A stretch of 64,000 nt of DNA from Nostocaceae cyanobacterium. Its GTDB lineage: Bacteria; Cyanobacteriota; Cyanobacteriia; Cyanobacteriales; Nostocaceae. Positions 54,223-63,977 of the stretch are shown in pieces (within the stretch, counting starts at the first letter, position 1; every line of letters starts with the position of its first letter). The stretch covers positions 1 through 64,000 of the forward strand of contig JASJCY010000002.1 of NCBI GenBank assembly GCA_030065825.1, given 5' to 3'. Made by a program: the position numbers and the translations under genes. Below the pieces are notes generated by a model. That model did not search any database. It had not been told where the DNA came from and was given only the letters and a program-made list of their open reading frames with translations.

Positions 54223-54879
54223 ATGGTTAAGGGTCTATCAGGGATGTTTTTGGGGTTAGTATTGATTGGTTTTGGGACTAGTGTTGTCGCATCAGAGGGA
54301 TTACAAACGGAAATTACTGAGAAAGATTTACAAATAATTGACCAGCTTGTACGGATTGCAGAAAAGAACTCATATCAAGTCAGGGAAGCGAAATCCACAA
54401 TGGGGGTTAACGCTTTTCTAGATGTTGTCAGTATCGAATTATCCCCCTCTCAAAGTAGTACCAAATATAGAACACCGGATTTTTATTCTGAGGATGAGCG
54501 GAGTTTTTCCGTTAGTCTAACTATAGATCCGATTAAGATATTTAGTACTATTAACCAAATTCCGGTTATGGAAGGTCGTTTGCGAGAGATTAAGCAACAA
54601 ACTCGTTTAGCGGTGATCAAGCGGTATTTAGCTTATTTACAAGCACGTCAAGCCAGTAAAATCGCTGCTTATCGGATGCAAAAATTTCCGGAAGGAGAAC
54701 GTATTGCAAGTAATGTTTCTTTGGGAAGTTCCCAACAGTTACATAATGCTGATTATGTTGTAGCTGCTACTCATATGCTCAATAAAAATGCAGAGGAAAA
54801 AATAGCTTTAGAGGAGTTAGCTGCTGCTGTTGGTTTGTCTTCCCAAGAGATGATAAATGTCTTGCATGGGGGAGATTAA
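54223..54879 (+). CDS. Secreted helical protein of unknown function
   Basis: 218 residues, start 7 bp after the acylase stop, so co-transcribed. Signal peptide LSGMFLGLVLIGFGTSVVAS with cleavage near residue 24. The mature part is mainly helical (EKDLQIIDQLVRIAEKNSYQ, RLAVIKRYLAYLQARQASKI) with a central beta-like ELSPSQSSTKYRTPDFYSED segment, faintly like a shortened TolC-family protein. Family not recognised. Presumed periplasmic partner of the acylase. Confidence 0.65.
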   Translation: MVKGLSGMFLGLVLIGFGTSVVASEGLQTEITEKDLQIIDQLVRIAEKNSYQVREAKSTMGVNAFLDVVSIELSPSQSSTKYRTPDFYSEDERSFSVSLTIDPIKIFSTINQIPVMEGRLREIKQQTRLAVIKRYLAYLQARQASKIAAYRMQKFPEGERIASNVSLGSSQQLHNADYVVAATHMLNKNAEEKIALEELAAAVGLSSQEMINVLHGGD

Positions 54880-54992
54880 TCTATTATGGAGATTTTCAAG
54901 TCAATTATACCCGTTCTCAGAGCTTCTGTAATGCTTTGATGTGCTGCTTTCCAATGAGTCGCACCGAGGGTGAATAAAGCCTCTATTTGCTC

Positions 54993-55748
54993 TCATGAAT
55001 GCTGTAGTTGTTCACACAGACATTCAATTAATAATGATAAATTTTCATGAATAAAAAAATGGTTTCCTGGTAACATATTTAATGAAAAGTAGTTACTAGT
55101 TTGTTCTCGCCAAGCTTCTAGTTCTTCAACAGTGACCTTATTATCTTGTAAACCACCGAAAACGGAGATGGGACATTTTAAAGGTGGTGTAGGAGCGTAT
55201 ACATAGGTTTCTAAAACCGCAAAATCTGCTCGCAATATTGGCAGAAATAATTGCATGAATTCCTGATTTTATAAAACTGTGTTTGGAGTACCATTATAAC
55301 GGCGTAACTCGGCGATAAAATCCGCTTCTGGGAGATTATGAATTAGTACTTATAAGTCTTGTATTTGGGGAGCGCGACGAGCGGATATAAATAAATCAAC
55401 TGGATTCACTCCATATTTTTTGTACAACAATCTAGTTAATTCAAAACTCACAAGTCCTCCCATACTGTGACCAAAAAAAGTAAAGGGTTTGTCTAAGTAT
55501 AGTTTAATTTGTAATGATAGCTCTTGAACACTTGGTTCTAATCGATTCAATGGAGTTAGTTGAATTTTGCTACCTCTCCCAGCAAGTTCTATGAAACAAA
55601 TTTATATATTATCTGGAAGTTTGTCTAGCCAAGAACGAAAAACAATTGAACTTCCCCCAGCATAGGGAAAACAGAATAAACGTAAATTTGCTTTGGGATT
55701 AGGTTTAGGAACAGTAATCCAATTATCAGTACTTCGTATATTGAGCAT
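54993..55748 (-). pseudogene. Type II thioesterase with three in-frame TAA codons
   Basis: 252 codons, the normal length, in one unbroken phase: LRLFCFPYAGGSSIVFRSWL at the start, active-site GHSMGG in the middle, LPGNHFFIHENLSLL at the end. TAA interrupts at DNI-stop-ICFIELAGRG, QDL-stop-VLIHNLPEAD and TVL-stop-NQEFMQLFLP. No indels are seen. Type II thioesterases clear stalled carrier domains of NRPS; this copy is dead unless the stops are read through. It is the last gene of the NRPS cluster. Confidence 0.8.
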
Positions 55749-55850
55749 TAGCAAAATCCACTCTATTTAGAGCAATAATAACAAAATATGTAGAGATATA
55801 TTTATCAATATCTCTACAACAGAAAATCTTTAGTTTTAATGAATCAACTA

Positions 55851-56072
55851 TTAATTGTTCATATTAGCTTCTGACATTTGCTTTCTTAAACTTAAAGGTC
55901 TCATATCAGTCCATACTTCCTTGATGTATTCTAGACATTCTGCTTTAGAACCACTTTTTCCTGTATCTGTCCAACCAAGGGGATTTTCTCTATCAACAAA
56001 CCAAATAGAATATTGTTCTTCATGGTTAACTACTACTTTGTAAATTGTCTTGTCTTCTGAATTCGTTTGCAT
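55851..56072 (-). CDS. MbtH-family NRPS accessory protein
   Basis: 73 residues with the MbtH signature: [29 protein letters not shown] and [10 protein letters not shown]. MbtH proteins bind adenylation domains and are needed for their folding or activity. The residue after SIW is Phe where Pro is usual. Lies 36 bp downstream of the aminotransferase gene on the same strand; partner is presumably the NRPS A domain. Confidence 0.95.
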   Translation of the reverse strand: MQTNSEDKTIYKVVVNHEEQYSIWFVDRENPLGWTDTGKSGSKAECLEYIKEVWTDMRPLSLRKQMSEANMNN

Positions 56073-56108
56073 ACTTTTATCTCCTATGAATGAACTAAAA
56101 TTTAAAAC

Positions 56109-57557
56109 TTAAGTACGGGTAGGTAAAAATCCTCCAATCCTTAATTGTTCGACGCTATCCTTAACAGCTTGAATAATATAGTTGATATCTTCATCTGTGT
56201 GAACTGTAGATAAATAGCCAGTAATACCTAACAAATGAACTCCCTTATCAAGCAAATGATATTTTAATAATCCCATCGCTACTGAAGCAGGAGAATTTTC
56301 TTCAGAAAGTTCTACAGATGCAGAACCAAAAAGTGAACCAAAATTTGCCATCCTTAGGGGTAGTTCTTCTGCAACAAAATAATTATTCAAAGTAGTCACA
56401 AATTGTGTTGTACGTTCATTCAATTTTTGGTAGAGTGACAAACCTTCACTTTGTAAATATTGCAAAACAGCTTTTGCAGCAACCATCGCTAATGGATGCT
56501 TACAAAAAGTACCTGCAAAAAATGTTTTTTGTGTTTGAGGATAAGAATCATCGCCATAATTCCACATACCCCCATCAATAGCATCCATATATTTACTTTT
56601 ACCAGCAATTACCCCAATTGGCATTCCACCACCAACAATTTTTCCATAGGTAGCTATATCAGCTTGTACACCAAAATAGGCTTGTGCACCACCAGGATGA
56701 ATACGAAAACCTGTCACCATTTCATCAAAAATTAAAGCTATTTTAGTTGCTTGTGTTAATTCCCGTAATTGGTGTAAAAATTCCTTTGGTTGTAAAGCTG
56801 GTCTACTAGTTTGTACAGGAACTACTAAAACTGCTGCTAATTCTTGTTGATGAGTTTTAATGATTTCTAATGATTCTGGATTACCATAATCTAAAACCAA
56901 TACATCATTAACAAAATTTGGTAATACTCCAGGTGATAATGGTAGTGCATATTGATTATTTTCTGTCTGATTTGCTTTAATTAAAGTCCCATCAAAATGA
57001 CCATGATAAGAACCGGAAAAAATGACAATTTTATTACGTCCTGTAACTGCCCTAGCAATGCGGATAGCACTCATTACAGCTTCTGTACCTGTATTGCTAA
57101 AACAAACTCGTTCCATTCCAGTAAATTGAGAGATTAACTCAGCTACTTCACCCACAATTTCTGATTGGGGCCCAATTTGAATACCTTTATCCAGTTGAGT
57201 AATTAAAACTTCTTTAATAAAAGATGGGTTATGACCAAAAAGATTGATACCCAAACCCATCATTACATCTACATATTCATTATCATCTACATCCCAGATT
57301 TTAGAACCCAAGGAGCGATTAGCAACTATGGGATAATACATTTCTTTGAAGAGTAAATTAAACTCTCCTAAATTTTTATCATCAGCTAAAAAGAGGCGAT
57401 AATTTTGGGAAATTTGCTTTGATGTTTTTGTACGATTGTTGTAGCGATGGATAAAATATTGCAAATAATTTTGTTGTAAATTAGTAAATCCTGCTGTAGC
57501 TAATAACTTGGTTAAATTGTCTGAAAGTGGAAGTAATGTAACTTGTTGTCCATTCAT
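56109..57557 (-). CDS. Class III PLP aminotransferase (glutamate-1-semialdehyde aminomutase-like)
   Basis: 482 residues. NTGTEAVMSAIRIARAVTGR, the GSYHGHFDG phosphate/ring segment, FDEMVTGFR with the PLP-pyridine Asp, and PLP lysine K306 in GKIVGGGMPIG. The 80-residue N-terminal extension is typical of NRPS/PKS-associated stand-alone members. In myxochelin synthesis the related MxcL aminates an aldehyde released by the NRPS reductase. Since the NRPS here also ends in a reductase, reductive amination of its product is the natural hypothesis. Confidence 0.88.
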   Translation of the reverse strand: MNGQQVTLLPLSDNLTKLLATAGFTNLQQNYLQYFIHRYNNRTKTSKQISQNYRLFLADDKNLGEFNLLFKEMYYPIVANRSLGSKIWDVDDNEYVDVMMGLGINLFGHNPSFIKEVLITQLDKGIQIGPQSEIVGEVAELISQFTGMERVCFSNTGTEAVMSAIRIARAVTGRNKIVIFSGSYHGHFDGTLIKANQTENNQYALPLSPGVLPNFVNDVLVLDYGNPESLEIIKTHQQELAAVLVVPVQTSRPALQPKEFLHQLRELTQATKIALIFDEMVTGFRIHPGGAQAYFGVQADIATYGKIVGGGMPIGVIAGKSKYMDAIDGGMWNYGDDSYPQTQKTFFAGTFCKHPLAMVAAKAVLQYLQSEGLSLYQKLNERTTQFVTTLNNYFVAEELPLRMANFGSLFGSASVELSEENSPASVAMGLLKYHLLDKGVHLLGITGYLSTVHTDEDINYIIQAVKDSVEQLRIGGFLPTRT

Positions 57558-57719
57558 AATCTTGGCTCTGTTGACCTAATGATAAAATTATCTAGAAATT
57601 TGGAATAGGTTTATTTAACTTTTTTACCCTCATATATTTCATAAATAAAATATATGCTAGAGCCTGAATAACCAGGCTCACTTCATGTAATTATAGACTT
57701 TTCATCAGAGATAAACCTA

Positions 57720-58475
57720 CTAACTATGTACGCGCTTATAGCAAACAAAATATGTACTACCAGGCATTTGGGATATTTTGAGGTCATGATGTGAATCATA
57801 ACTGCTAATATCGCTAAAACCTGATGTTTTCAAAGCAGTTATAATTTCTTCTTTGGTATAGCATTTCTCTAAAATAGTGCTATCCAAACGCTGCCATGTT
57901 TTTTCTATCAACGAGAATATAGTCAAATTAATTGCAGCTATTTTAGTTTCTGAATCGTAGCTATTTCGCGCAGCCCATGCATAGTCTTCTTTTACATTTC
58001 CAGTAATTTTATCGTCCCAATTTAACTGATATTCTTCTTCTAAAAAAATATAAAACAAGAATATACCATTATCTAATAGAGCCTGGTAAACATTTTTAAA
58101 GATACTAGTTAATTCTTCTAGGCTCATTACATGATTAAAAGCTCCAATTGAAATCACTGCATTAAACGTAGGAGAAAAATCAAGAAGACGTGCATCATTG
58201 AGAATTAATTTTGCCCCTGGTGCATTTTCATGAGCATAGCGCAACATTCCTTCTGAAGCATCGATTCCTGTTACTTTATACCCTTTTTCAAGTAGCTTTT
58301 GTACCAATTGTCCTGTACCACAACCAAGGTCCAGAACTTGTGCATCCTTAACTAAATTTGATAAGATTAATTTCTCTAAAGCTGGTAGTGTTTCTTGGAG
58401 AACTCCTAAAGCCCAATCTTCGTTATATACATGTGCTAAAGGATCGTATTCAGTATAAAGAGTTGTGGTAGTCAT
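57720..58475 (-). CDS. Class I SAM-dependent methyltransferase
   Basis: 251 residues from ATG 58475, selected for the AGGAG nine bases upstream; the longer frame to 58556 overlaps the NRPS end. SAM-binding motif I is AQVLDLGCGTGQLV, followed by VTGIDASEGMLRYA and AVISIGAFNHVM. Such enzymes methylate N, O or C atoms of small molecules; the position in the NRPS cluster suggests tailoring of the peptide product. Ends DLKISQMPGSTYFVCYKRVHS, a usual terminus for this subfamily. Confidence 0.88.
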   Translation of the reverse strand: MTTTTLYTEYDPLAHVYNEDWALGVLQETLPALEKLILSNLVKDAQVLDLGCGTGQLVQKLLEKGYKVTGIDASEGMLRYAHENAPGAKLILNDARLLDFSPTFNAVISIGAFNHVMSLEELTSIFKNVYQALLDNGIFLFYIFLEEEYQLNWDDKITGNVKEDYAWAARNSYDSETKIAAINLTIFSLIEKTWQRLDSTILEKCYTKEEIITALKTSGFSDISSYDSHHDLKISQMPGSTYFVCYKRVHS

Positions 58476-58552
58476 ACAGTATGTCTCCTGATTTGGTTTA
58501 AAAATTTGGGAATGATTTGATTTTTCTCTGTTCTTTAAGATGGGTCTTATAT

Positions 58553-61500
58553 TCAAAATTTAGTTTTCATAAATCCTTGCTCCATTAAATAAGAAAAATA
58601 AACATTGAGTAATTGATTATCTACTGGAGGACAATTAATAGAAGTATTTACCAAGCCATTGATAACATTTTGGTTATCAAACTGTAAAAATCCTGAATAA
58701 TAATTTTCTTCTTCAGCTTGTCTTGCTGGGAAAAATGGTACTAATGAATATAAAGGATGCTCTAATGAACCTTGAGTAATATTGAGTAATTTCTCTCGCC
58801 ATTGGTCATAATAAATTTGCTCAATTGCGTAACCCAAGAAGCGAATATGGTCAATAATTCTATCTGAATGGAGAGTTTGGGGATGTACTAGGTGAAATGT
58901 TTTACCCAGAGATTTTTCTTGCTGGGATAAATGAACTATGGCTTGGCTAATATAATCTACAGGAACTATATTTTCTCTAATATCTATATCTGGCGCACTT
59001 CCTAATTGTACACAACCTATTATCAATTTATACAAAAAGTCATTACTATTAAAAACACCAGTTTTGCTATGTCCAGATATGCGAGATGGTCTGTAAATAG
59101 AGATGGGAATTCCTCTTTCAGCCGCTGTTTGAACTAACTTTTCTGCTACCCATTTAGTTTGACAATATCCATTGCTAGGAAATTCATTTTCATGCAGACT
59201 ATCCTGTTCTCGAACTAATTTTACTCCAGCTTCAATTTTTGAACCTACAACACCAGAGCTAGAAATAAAATGTACTGGCTTAGTTTTAACTTGACTAGCT
59301 AATCTGAGAATTTCTTGTGTACCCAGGACATTTGTAGGTTTCAAAATAGAGTAAGGATAAATATGATGCACCCAAGCACCATTATGGTAGATGACATCAA
59401 TGGTAGATGCTAATTGTTGAAATTCTTCAATTTCTAAACCCAAGAGCGGCTTTGATAAATCACCGGGAATGCAAATAATTCTAGAACTCCAAATTTCTTG
59501 CCAAATTCTATAAGATTTGAGGATAGTTTGTAGTTTATTATGGTTATCCTCAAGATTTGCATCACGTACTAAGCAATAAATATTAGCTGTAGTTTTTTGC
59601 AAAAGTTCACCTAGTAAAAATGCTCCTAAAAAACCTGTAGCTCCGGTTAATAAAATTGCTTTGGGATTAGGGATAAATTTACCAGGAGTGTGAGGATAAA
59701 TTGTCTGGTCTAAAACAGTTTCAGTTTTGATATCTAAAGTAGAATACTCAATTTCTGTTTGACAAACTCGTTCAATATTTTCTGCTAAACCTGCTACGGT
59801 GGGTTTTTCTAACAAACTACGTAAAGATATCTCTAAATTAAAAGCTTCTTTAACTTTTGCAAGTAGTTGAGTTGTTAATAAAGAATGTCCACCCAATTCA
59901 AAGAAATTATCATAAATGCCAACTTTCTCAACTTTTAAGACTTCGTTCCATATTTGAGTCAGTTTTTCTTCTACAGGAGTGCGGGGAGGAACAAAATCTC
60001 CGATTAAATCTGACCTGACTTGCTCTGGTATAGGTAGCGCTTTTCTATCAATTTTACCATTGGGACTTAGAGGTAATTCTTTTAGCAGTACTACAGTTGA
60101 TGGAACCATAAAATATGGTAGTTTATTTTGCAAAAAATGGCGTAGTTCATTAACAGTAATAGCTGATTGTTGCTGAGGAATTACATAAGCAACTAAGCGT
60201 TTGTTTCCTGGTACATCTTCACGGGCAATAACTACTGTTTCTTGGACTCCAGGATATTGATTTAATAATGCTTCAATTTCACCTAATTCAATGCGGAAAC
60301 CGCGAATTTTGATTTGGTTGTCAATGCGTCCTAAAAACTCAATATTACCATCACTGAAATATCTAGCTAAATCTCCAGTTTTATAAAGACGCATTCCTGG
60401 TTTTTGGCTAAAGGGGTGAGGAATGAATTTCTCAGATGTAATTGTAGGGTGATTTAAATAACCTCTAGCTAATCCGTCACCACTAATATAAATTTCGCCA
60501 GCAACACCAACAGGAACCGGATTTAAATAAGAGTCTAAAATATATATTCGTGTATTGTTTATGGGACGACCAATAGATATTTGTGTTCTGGTTTCTGGAA
60601 CATGACAATGATAGACACTACTCCAAACAGTTGCTTCTGTAGGACCGTACTCGTTAAATAGAGATGTTTGTGATTGTAATTGAAAGTGAGATTGTACTAG
60701 TTCTAAGGGACAAGGTTCACCTGCAACTATGACAGTATGTAAGGAATTTAAGTTTTCTGGTTTTGCTTGTTGCAAAATGAGAGCATATAGAGAAGGAAGA
60801 CTTAATAAATGGGAAATATGATTTTGGGAAATTAATTCTATGAGTTTAGGTACATCTCGTTGCACACCTTCTGCTGGTAAATGTAGAGTTCCACCACAAC
60901 AAAGTGTCCAGAAAATACCTGCAACTGAACTATCAAATGCAAAGGATGAAAGTAATAAAAAGCTGATGACGGGTTCTGAATAGTAGGAAATACGTGCAGT
61001 TGTGGAATGAACTAAATTGCTATGAGTAATTTCTACTCCTTTGGGTTTACCAGTAGAACCAGAAGTGTATATTACATAAGCTAAGTTTTCAGGAGATGCT
61101 GTGGAAAGGAGGTTTTCCTGACTTTCTTGTGCAATGATTTCCCAATCTGTATCTAAACAAATTGTCTGTATATTCTGTTGAAATAAGGTTTCTAATAAAT
61201 GCTGTTGAGTTAGTAATATAGATACCTGGGTATCTTCTAACATGAATTTTAAACGCTCTTGGGGATAGTGGGGGTCAAGGGGAACATAAGCACCACCAGC
61301 TTTGAGAATACCCAAAATACCAATGAGCATTTCTAGGGAACGTTCAACGCAAATTCCTACTAATGATTCTGCACCTATCCCCAAATGTTGCAAATAATTG
61401 GCTAGTTGATTTGCACGCGCATTGAGTTCAGCATAGGTAAGTTTTTCGCTGTTAAATGCAACAGCAATATTATCTGGTGTGCGTTCTACTTGCTCTGCAA

Positions 61501-62899
61501 ATATCTCATGAATACACTTATTTTTCGGGTAATTAACCTCAGTTTGATTAAACTCAAATAAAAGTTGGTGTAGAGTGGAGTCACTTAAAATATTGAGTTG
61601 ACTAATTACCTCTTCTGGATTATTGATAACACTGGCTAATAATTGATTATAATTCTCTGCTATGATTTCAATACTTTCGGTATTGAATGAATTAGATTCA
61701 TAATGAAACTCTAAATTTAAAGCCTCAGCTTGCTGTTGACAACAAAGTTTGATTTTAAACTGTTCAATGCAAGTGTACTGCTGCTCAATTGAAAACTTTA
61801 AATCCTCTGGGTAACAAACAATAGATTCAGATTCCTGTTGAAAATCAAATCCAAAAGGTAAATGAGTTAATTTTGTATCAGAATCATTAATTTGTTCCCA
61901 ACTAAAACATTCTTGCCATTTATTGATTTCTTCTATAGATTCATTTACCTGTTGTAAAACTTGATTAAAACTTAAATTTGCTTCTAAATAAGAACGTAGC
62001 GGTAAATATTTTGCAAATAAGCCTAAAGCACTTTTTAATTCATCATATTTTCTACCATCTACACCCACACCAATGACAATTTCTGATTGCTCAAGCAAAC
62101 GCCATAGTAAAATATGCCAGCAAGTAAGCAGAAATATAAAGATAGAAGTATGATATTTTTTCGCTATAATTTCTATTTTTTGTAGCAATTCAACATCAAT
62201 TAATGAGTTGATAAATTTCGGCTCAAACTTGTTTTGATGTGAATTATCAAGTTCATAAGGTAAATTTAAAGCATCAACAATAGATAAGTTTTGCTGTAAC
62301 CAAAATTTCCTACCAATTTCTGTTTCTTCTGCTTCTAAGATTTGATTTTGCCATTCAGAAAAATCTGCATATTGCAGTGGTGATTCAGATAATTGATTAT
62401 CTAAATCACCTGAGTAAGCACTAGCGATTTCACTCATTAAATTATGGAGAGTGATATTATCCCCGCAAAGAGCTGGTAAACTGAGATATAAAAAGTGCTT
62501 CTCTTGCGAAAGAGTCATTAAAGCAGTCTGCAAATTTAAGCCTTTTTCTAAATCAAAAGGTAAACTTTTTAAATGTTGAACGATCTCTTGAATTTGAGTA
62601 TCTTGTTCTTCAGCATTTAAATTGCTGAGATTGTATGTTTGAGATAAAGTTAATTTACTATTTGTAATCACCTGAACTGGAATAGTCATCCCTGGAAGAC
62701 AACGAAAACAGGTACGGAGTATTTCATGGCGATTAACAACATCTTGTAAAGCTAATTCTAAGCGTTGTATATCAAGACTTCCTATAATTAATATAATACA
62801 ATCACTGCGATATATCGATTTATTATCAACTTGTTGTAGCGACCATAAATGTTCCTGTTGGGGAGAAAGTCGAAATCCTTCTATAGTTGGTGCTTGCAT
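58553..62899 (-). CDS. Nonribosomal peptide synthetase, C-A-PCP-R module with terminal reductase
   Basis: 1448 residues from ATG 62899, which has GAGGAA 7 bases upstream. Condensation-like domain 10-440: its HHxxxDG site is replaced by LPALCGD (141-147), so it may be inactive or a non-canonical C type. Adenylation 460-950 with YTSGSTGKPKG and NEYGPTE; specificity-pocket residues read by alignment to PheA are D S A S I A E V W, for which I give no substrate. PCP at 975-1045, phosphopantetheine Ser1006 in LGGHSL. NAD(P)H reductase 1078-1440 with TGATGFLGA and Y1245-x3-K1249, releasing an aldehyde or alcohol. Starts 26 bp after the oxygenase gene. Confidence 0.93.
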   Translation of the reverse strand: MQAPTIEGFRLSPQQEHLWSLQQVDNKSIYRSDCIILIIGSLDIQRLELALQDVVNRHEILRTCFRCLPGMTIPVQVITNSKLTLSQTYNLSNLNAEEQDTQIQEIVQHLKSLPFDLEKGLNLQTALMTLSQEKHFLYLSLPALCGDNITLHNLMSEIASAYSGDLDNQLSESPLQYADFSEWQNQILEAEETEIGRKFWLQQNLSIVDALNLPYELDNSHQNKFEPKFINSLIDVELLQKIEIIAKKYHTSIFIFLLTCWHILLWRLLEQSEIVIGVGVDGRKYDELKSALGLFAKYLPLRSYLEANLSFNQVLQQVNESIEEINKWQECFSWEQINDSDTKLTHLPFGFDFQQESESIVCYPEDLKFSIEQQYTCIEQFKIKLCCQQQAEALNLEFHYESNSFNTESIEIIAENYNQLLASVINNPEEVISQLNILSDSTLHQLLFEFNQTEVNYPKNKCIHEIFAEQVERTPDNIAVAFNSEKLTYAELNARANQLANYLQHLGIGAESLVGICVERSLEMLIGILGILKAGGAYVPLDPHYPQERLKFMLEDTQVSILLTQQHLLETLFQQNIQTICLDTDWEIIAQESQENLLSTASPENLAYVIYTSGSTGKPKGVEITHSNLVHSTTARISYYSEPVISFLLLSSFAFDSSVAGIFWTLCCGGTLHLPAEGVQRDVPKLIELISQNHISHLLSLPSLYALILQQAKPENLNSLHTVIVAGEPCPLELVQSHFQLQSQTSLFNEYGPTEATVWSSVYHCHVPETRTQISIGRPINNTRIYILDSYLNPVPVGVAGEIYISGDGLARGYLNHPTITSEKFIPHPFSQKPGMRLYKTGDLARYFSDGNIEFLGRIDNQIKIRGFRIELGEIEALLNQYPGVQETVVIAREDVPGNKRLVAYVIPQQQSAITVNELRHFLQNKLPYFMVPSTVVLLKELPLSPNGKIDRKALPIPEQVRSDLIGDFVPPRTPVEEKLTQIWNEVLKVEKVGIYDNFFELGGHSLLTTQLLAKVKEAFNLEISLRSLLEKPTVAGLAENIERVCQTEIEYSTLDIKTETVLDQTIYPHTPGKFIPNPKAILLTGATGFLGAFLLGELLQKTTANIYCLVRDANLEDNHNKLQTILKSYRIWQEIWSSRIICIPGDLSKPLLGLEIEEFQQLASTIDVIYHNGAWVHHIYPYSILKPTNVLGTQEILRLASQVKTKPVHFISSSGVVGSKIEAGVKLVREQDSLHENEFPSNGYCQTKWVAEKLVQTAAERGIPISIYRPSRISGHSKTGVFNSNDFLYKLIIGCVQLGSAPDIDIRENIVPVDYISQAIVHLSQQEKSLGKTFHLVHPQTLHSDRIIDHIRFLGYAIEQIYYDQWREKLLNITQGSLEHPLYSLVPFFPARQAEEENYYSGFLQFDNQNVINGLVNTSINCPPVDNQLLNVYFSYLMEQGFMKTKF

Positions 62900-62924
62900 T
62901 TTAATTCCTCTTGATTTCTGTGTT

Positions 62925-63977
62925 TTATATTGCAACCCAGGGAGTATAGGGTTCAGCCATTCCTACTAAGATTTTTCTGGGTGAAACGAAGGGATTACGA
63001 GCATGGATGGCTAACATATTATCTAGCATTAATACATCTCCTTTTTCCCAGGTAAAGCTCACCATTTGCTGTTGATAAGCTTGACGAAGATGCTCTAAAA
63101 CTTCAGATTCAATTACAGAACCATCACCGTAATAGGTATTTGTAGGTAAGTCTTCTTCTTTAAAAGAAGATAATAAAGTATTACGGATATTTGGTTCTAA
63201 TGTGGAAACATGAAAAAAAGTTGCATGATTAAACCAAACCATTTCCCCAGTCATGGGATGTTTAATAATAGCTGCTCCTATTTGACGAGTTCTTAATTTA
63301 TCGCCTTCTTTCCATTCAAAATCAATTCCGTTTTTAATGCAATATTCTTCTACTTTGCTTTTTTCTGTGCTTTGAAAAACAGTTTGCCAAGGTAAGCCAA
63401 AGCCATCACCAAAGTTACGCATATACATAACTTTTTTGGCAATGAATTTTTCTCTTATTTTGGGGTCGATATTGGCGAAAACTTGGCGACAATTACCAAT
63501 TGGTGTTTCTCCCCCTTGGGCTGGTGGAGTTAGACAAAAGAAGAATATTTTTAAAGGAAATGTAGGGGAATAAGCGTGTTCGTTGTGGGGAAAAATGCTT
63601 TGATCGGCTGGATAATCAGTGGAAGTGTAAATCCTTCCAGCTACTTGAGTACGTGGTGATGCTCGATAGCGATATTCTAATGCTTCTTTACAGATAGCAG
63701 CAATAATTTGCTCAAATTTTTTTATTGATGTGACATTGAAACCACGAAAGAGAATTGCTGCATATTTTAATAACTCTGCTTGTAAAAATTCTCTATTACT
63801 TTTAGCCCAGGTTAGTAAATCTACTCCTTTAATTGCTGGTTTAATAACTAAAGGAAAGTTAGGACTGTGGTTAAGATACTCGGTTTTAATTAATTCATTT
63901 TCACCAACATTAACTGCTTTGCGTCTAATATTACCTAATTTTAATGAACTATTTTGTTGATTGTGATTTGTCAGCAT
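62925..63977 (-). CDS. TauD/SyrP-like Fe(II)/2-oxoglutarate oxygenase
   Basis: 350 residues. The facial triad is H131-x-E133 (FPHNEHAY) and H325 (LAIHARNPF), with the Arg after it for 2-oxoglutarate. The length and RGF, CLTPPAQGGETPI and MLDNMLAIHAR motifs match the TauD family, including SyrP, which beta-hydroxylates aspartate on NRPS carrier domains. It is immediately upstream of the NRPS gene, so hydroxylation of its amino acid is likely. The start at 63977 is near the window edge; the cluster probably continues to the right. Confidence 0.88.
   Translation of the reverse strand: MLTNHNQQNSSLKLGNIRRKAVNVGENELIKTEYLNHSPNFPLVIKPAIKGVDLLTWAKSNREFLQAELLKYAAILFRGFNVTSIKKFEQIIAAICKEALEYRYRASPRTQVAGRIYTSTDYPADQSIFPHNEHAYSPTFPLKIFFFCLTPPAQGGETPIGNCRQVFANIDPKIREKFIAKKVMYMRNFGDGFGLPWQTVFQSTEKSKVEEYCIKNGIDFEWKEGDKLRTRQIGAAIIKHPMTGEMVWFNHATFFHVSTLEPNIRNTLLSSFKEEDLPTNTYYGDGSVIESEVLEHLRQAYQQQMVSFTWEKGDVLMLDNMLAIHARNPFVSPRKILVGMAEPYTPWVAI

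Noticed and set aside
54993-55748. Genetic code change (TAA as Gln/Glu) as the explanation of the stops
   Set aside because: TAA is used as the normal stop of intact genes in the window (for example the ATPase at 18376), so nonsense mutation is the simpler reading; kept only as something to test.
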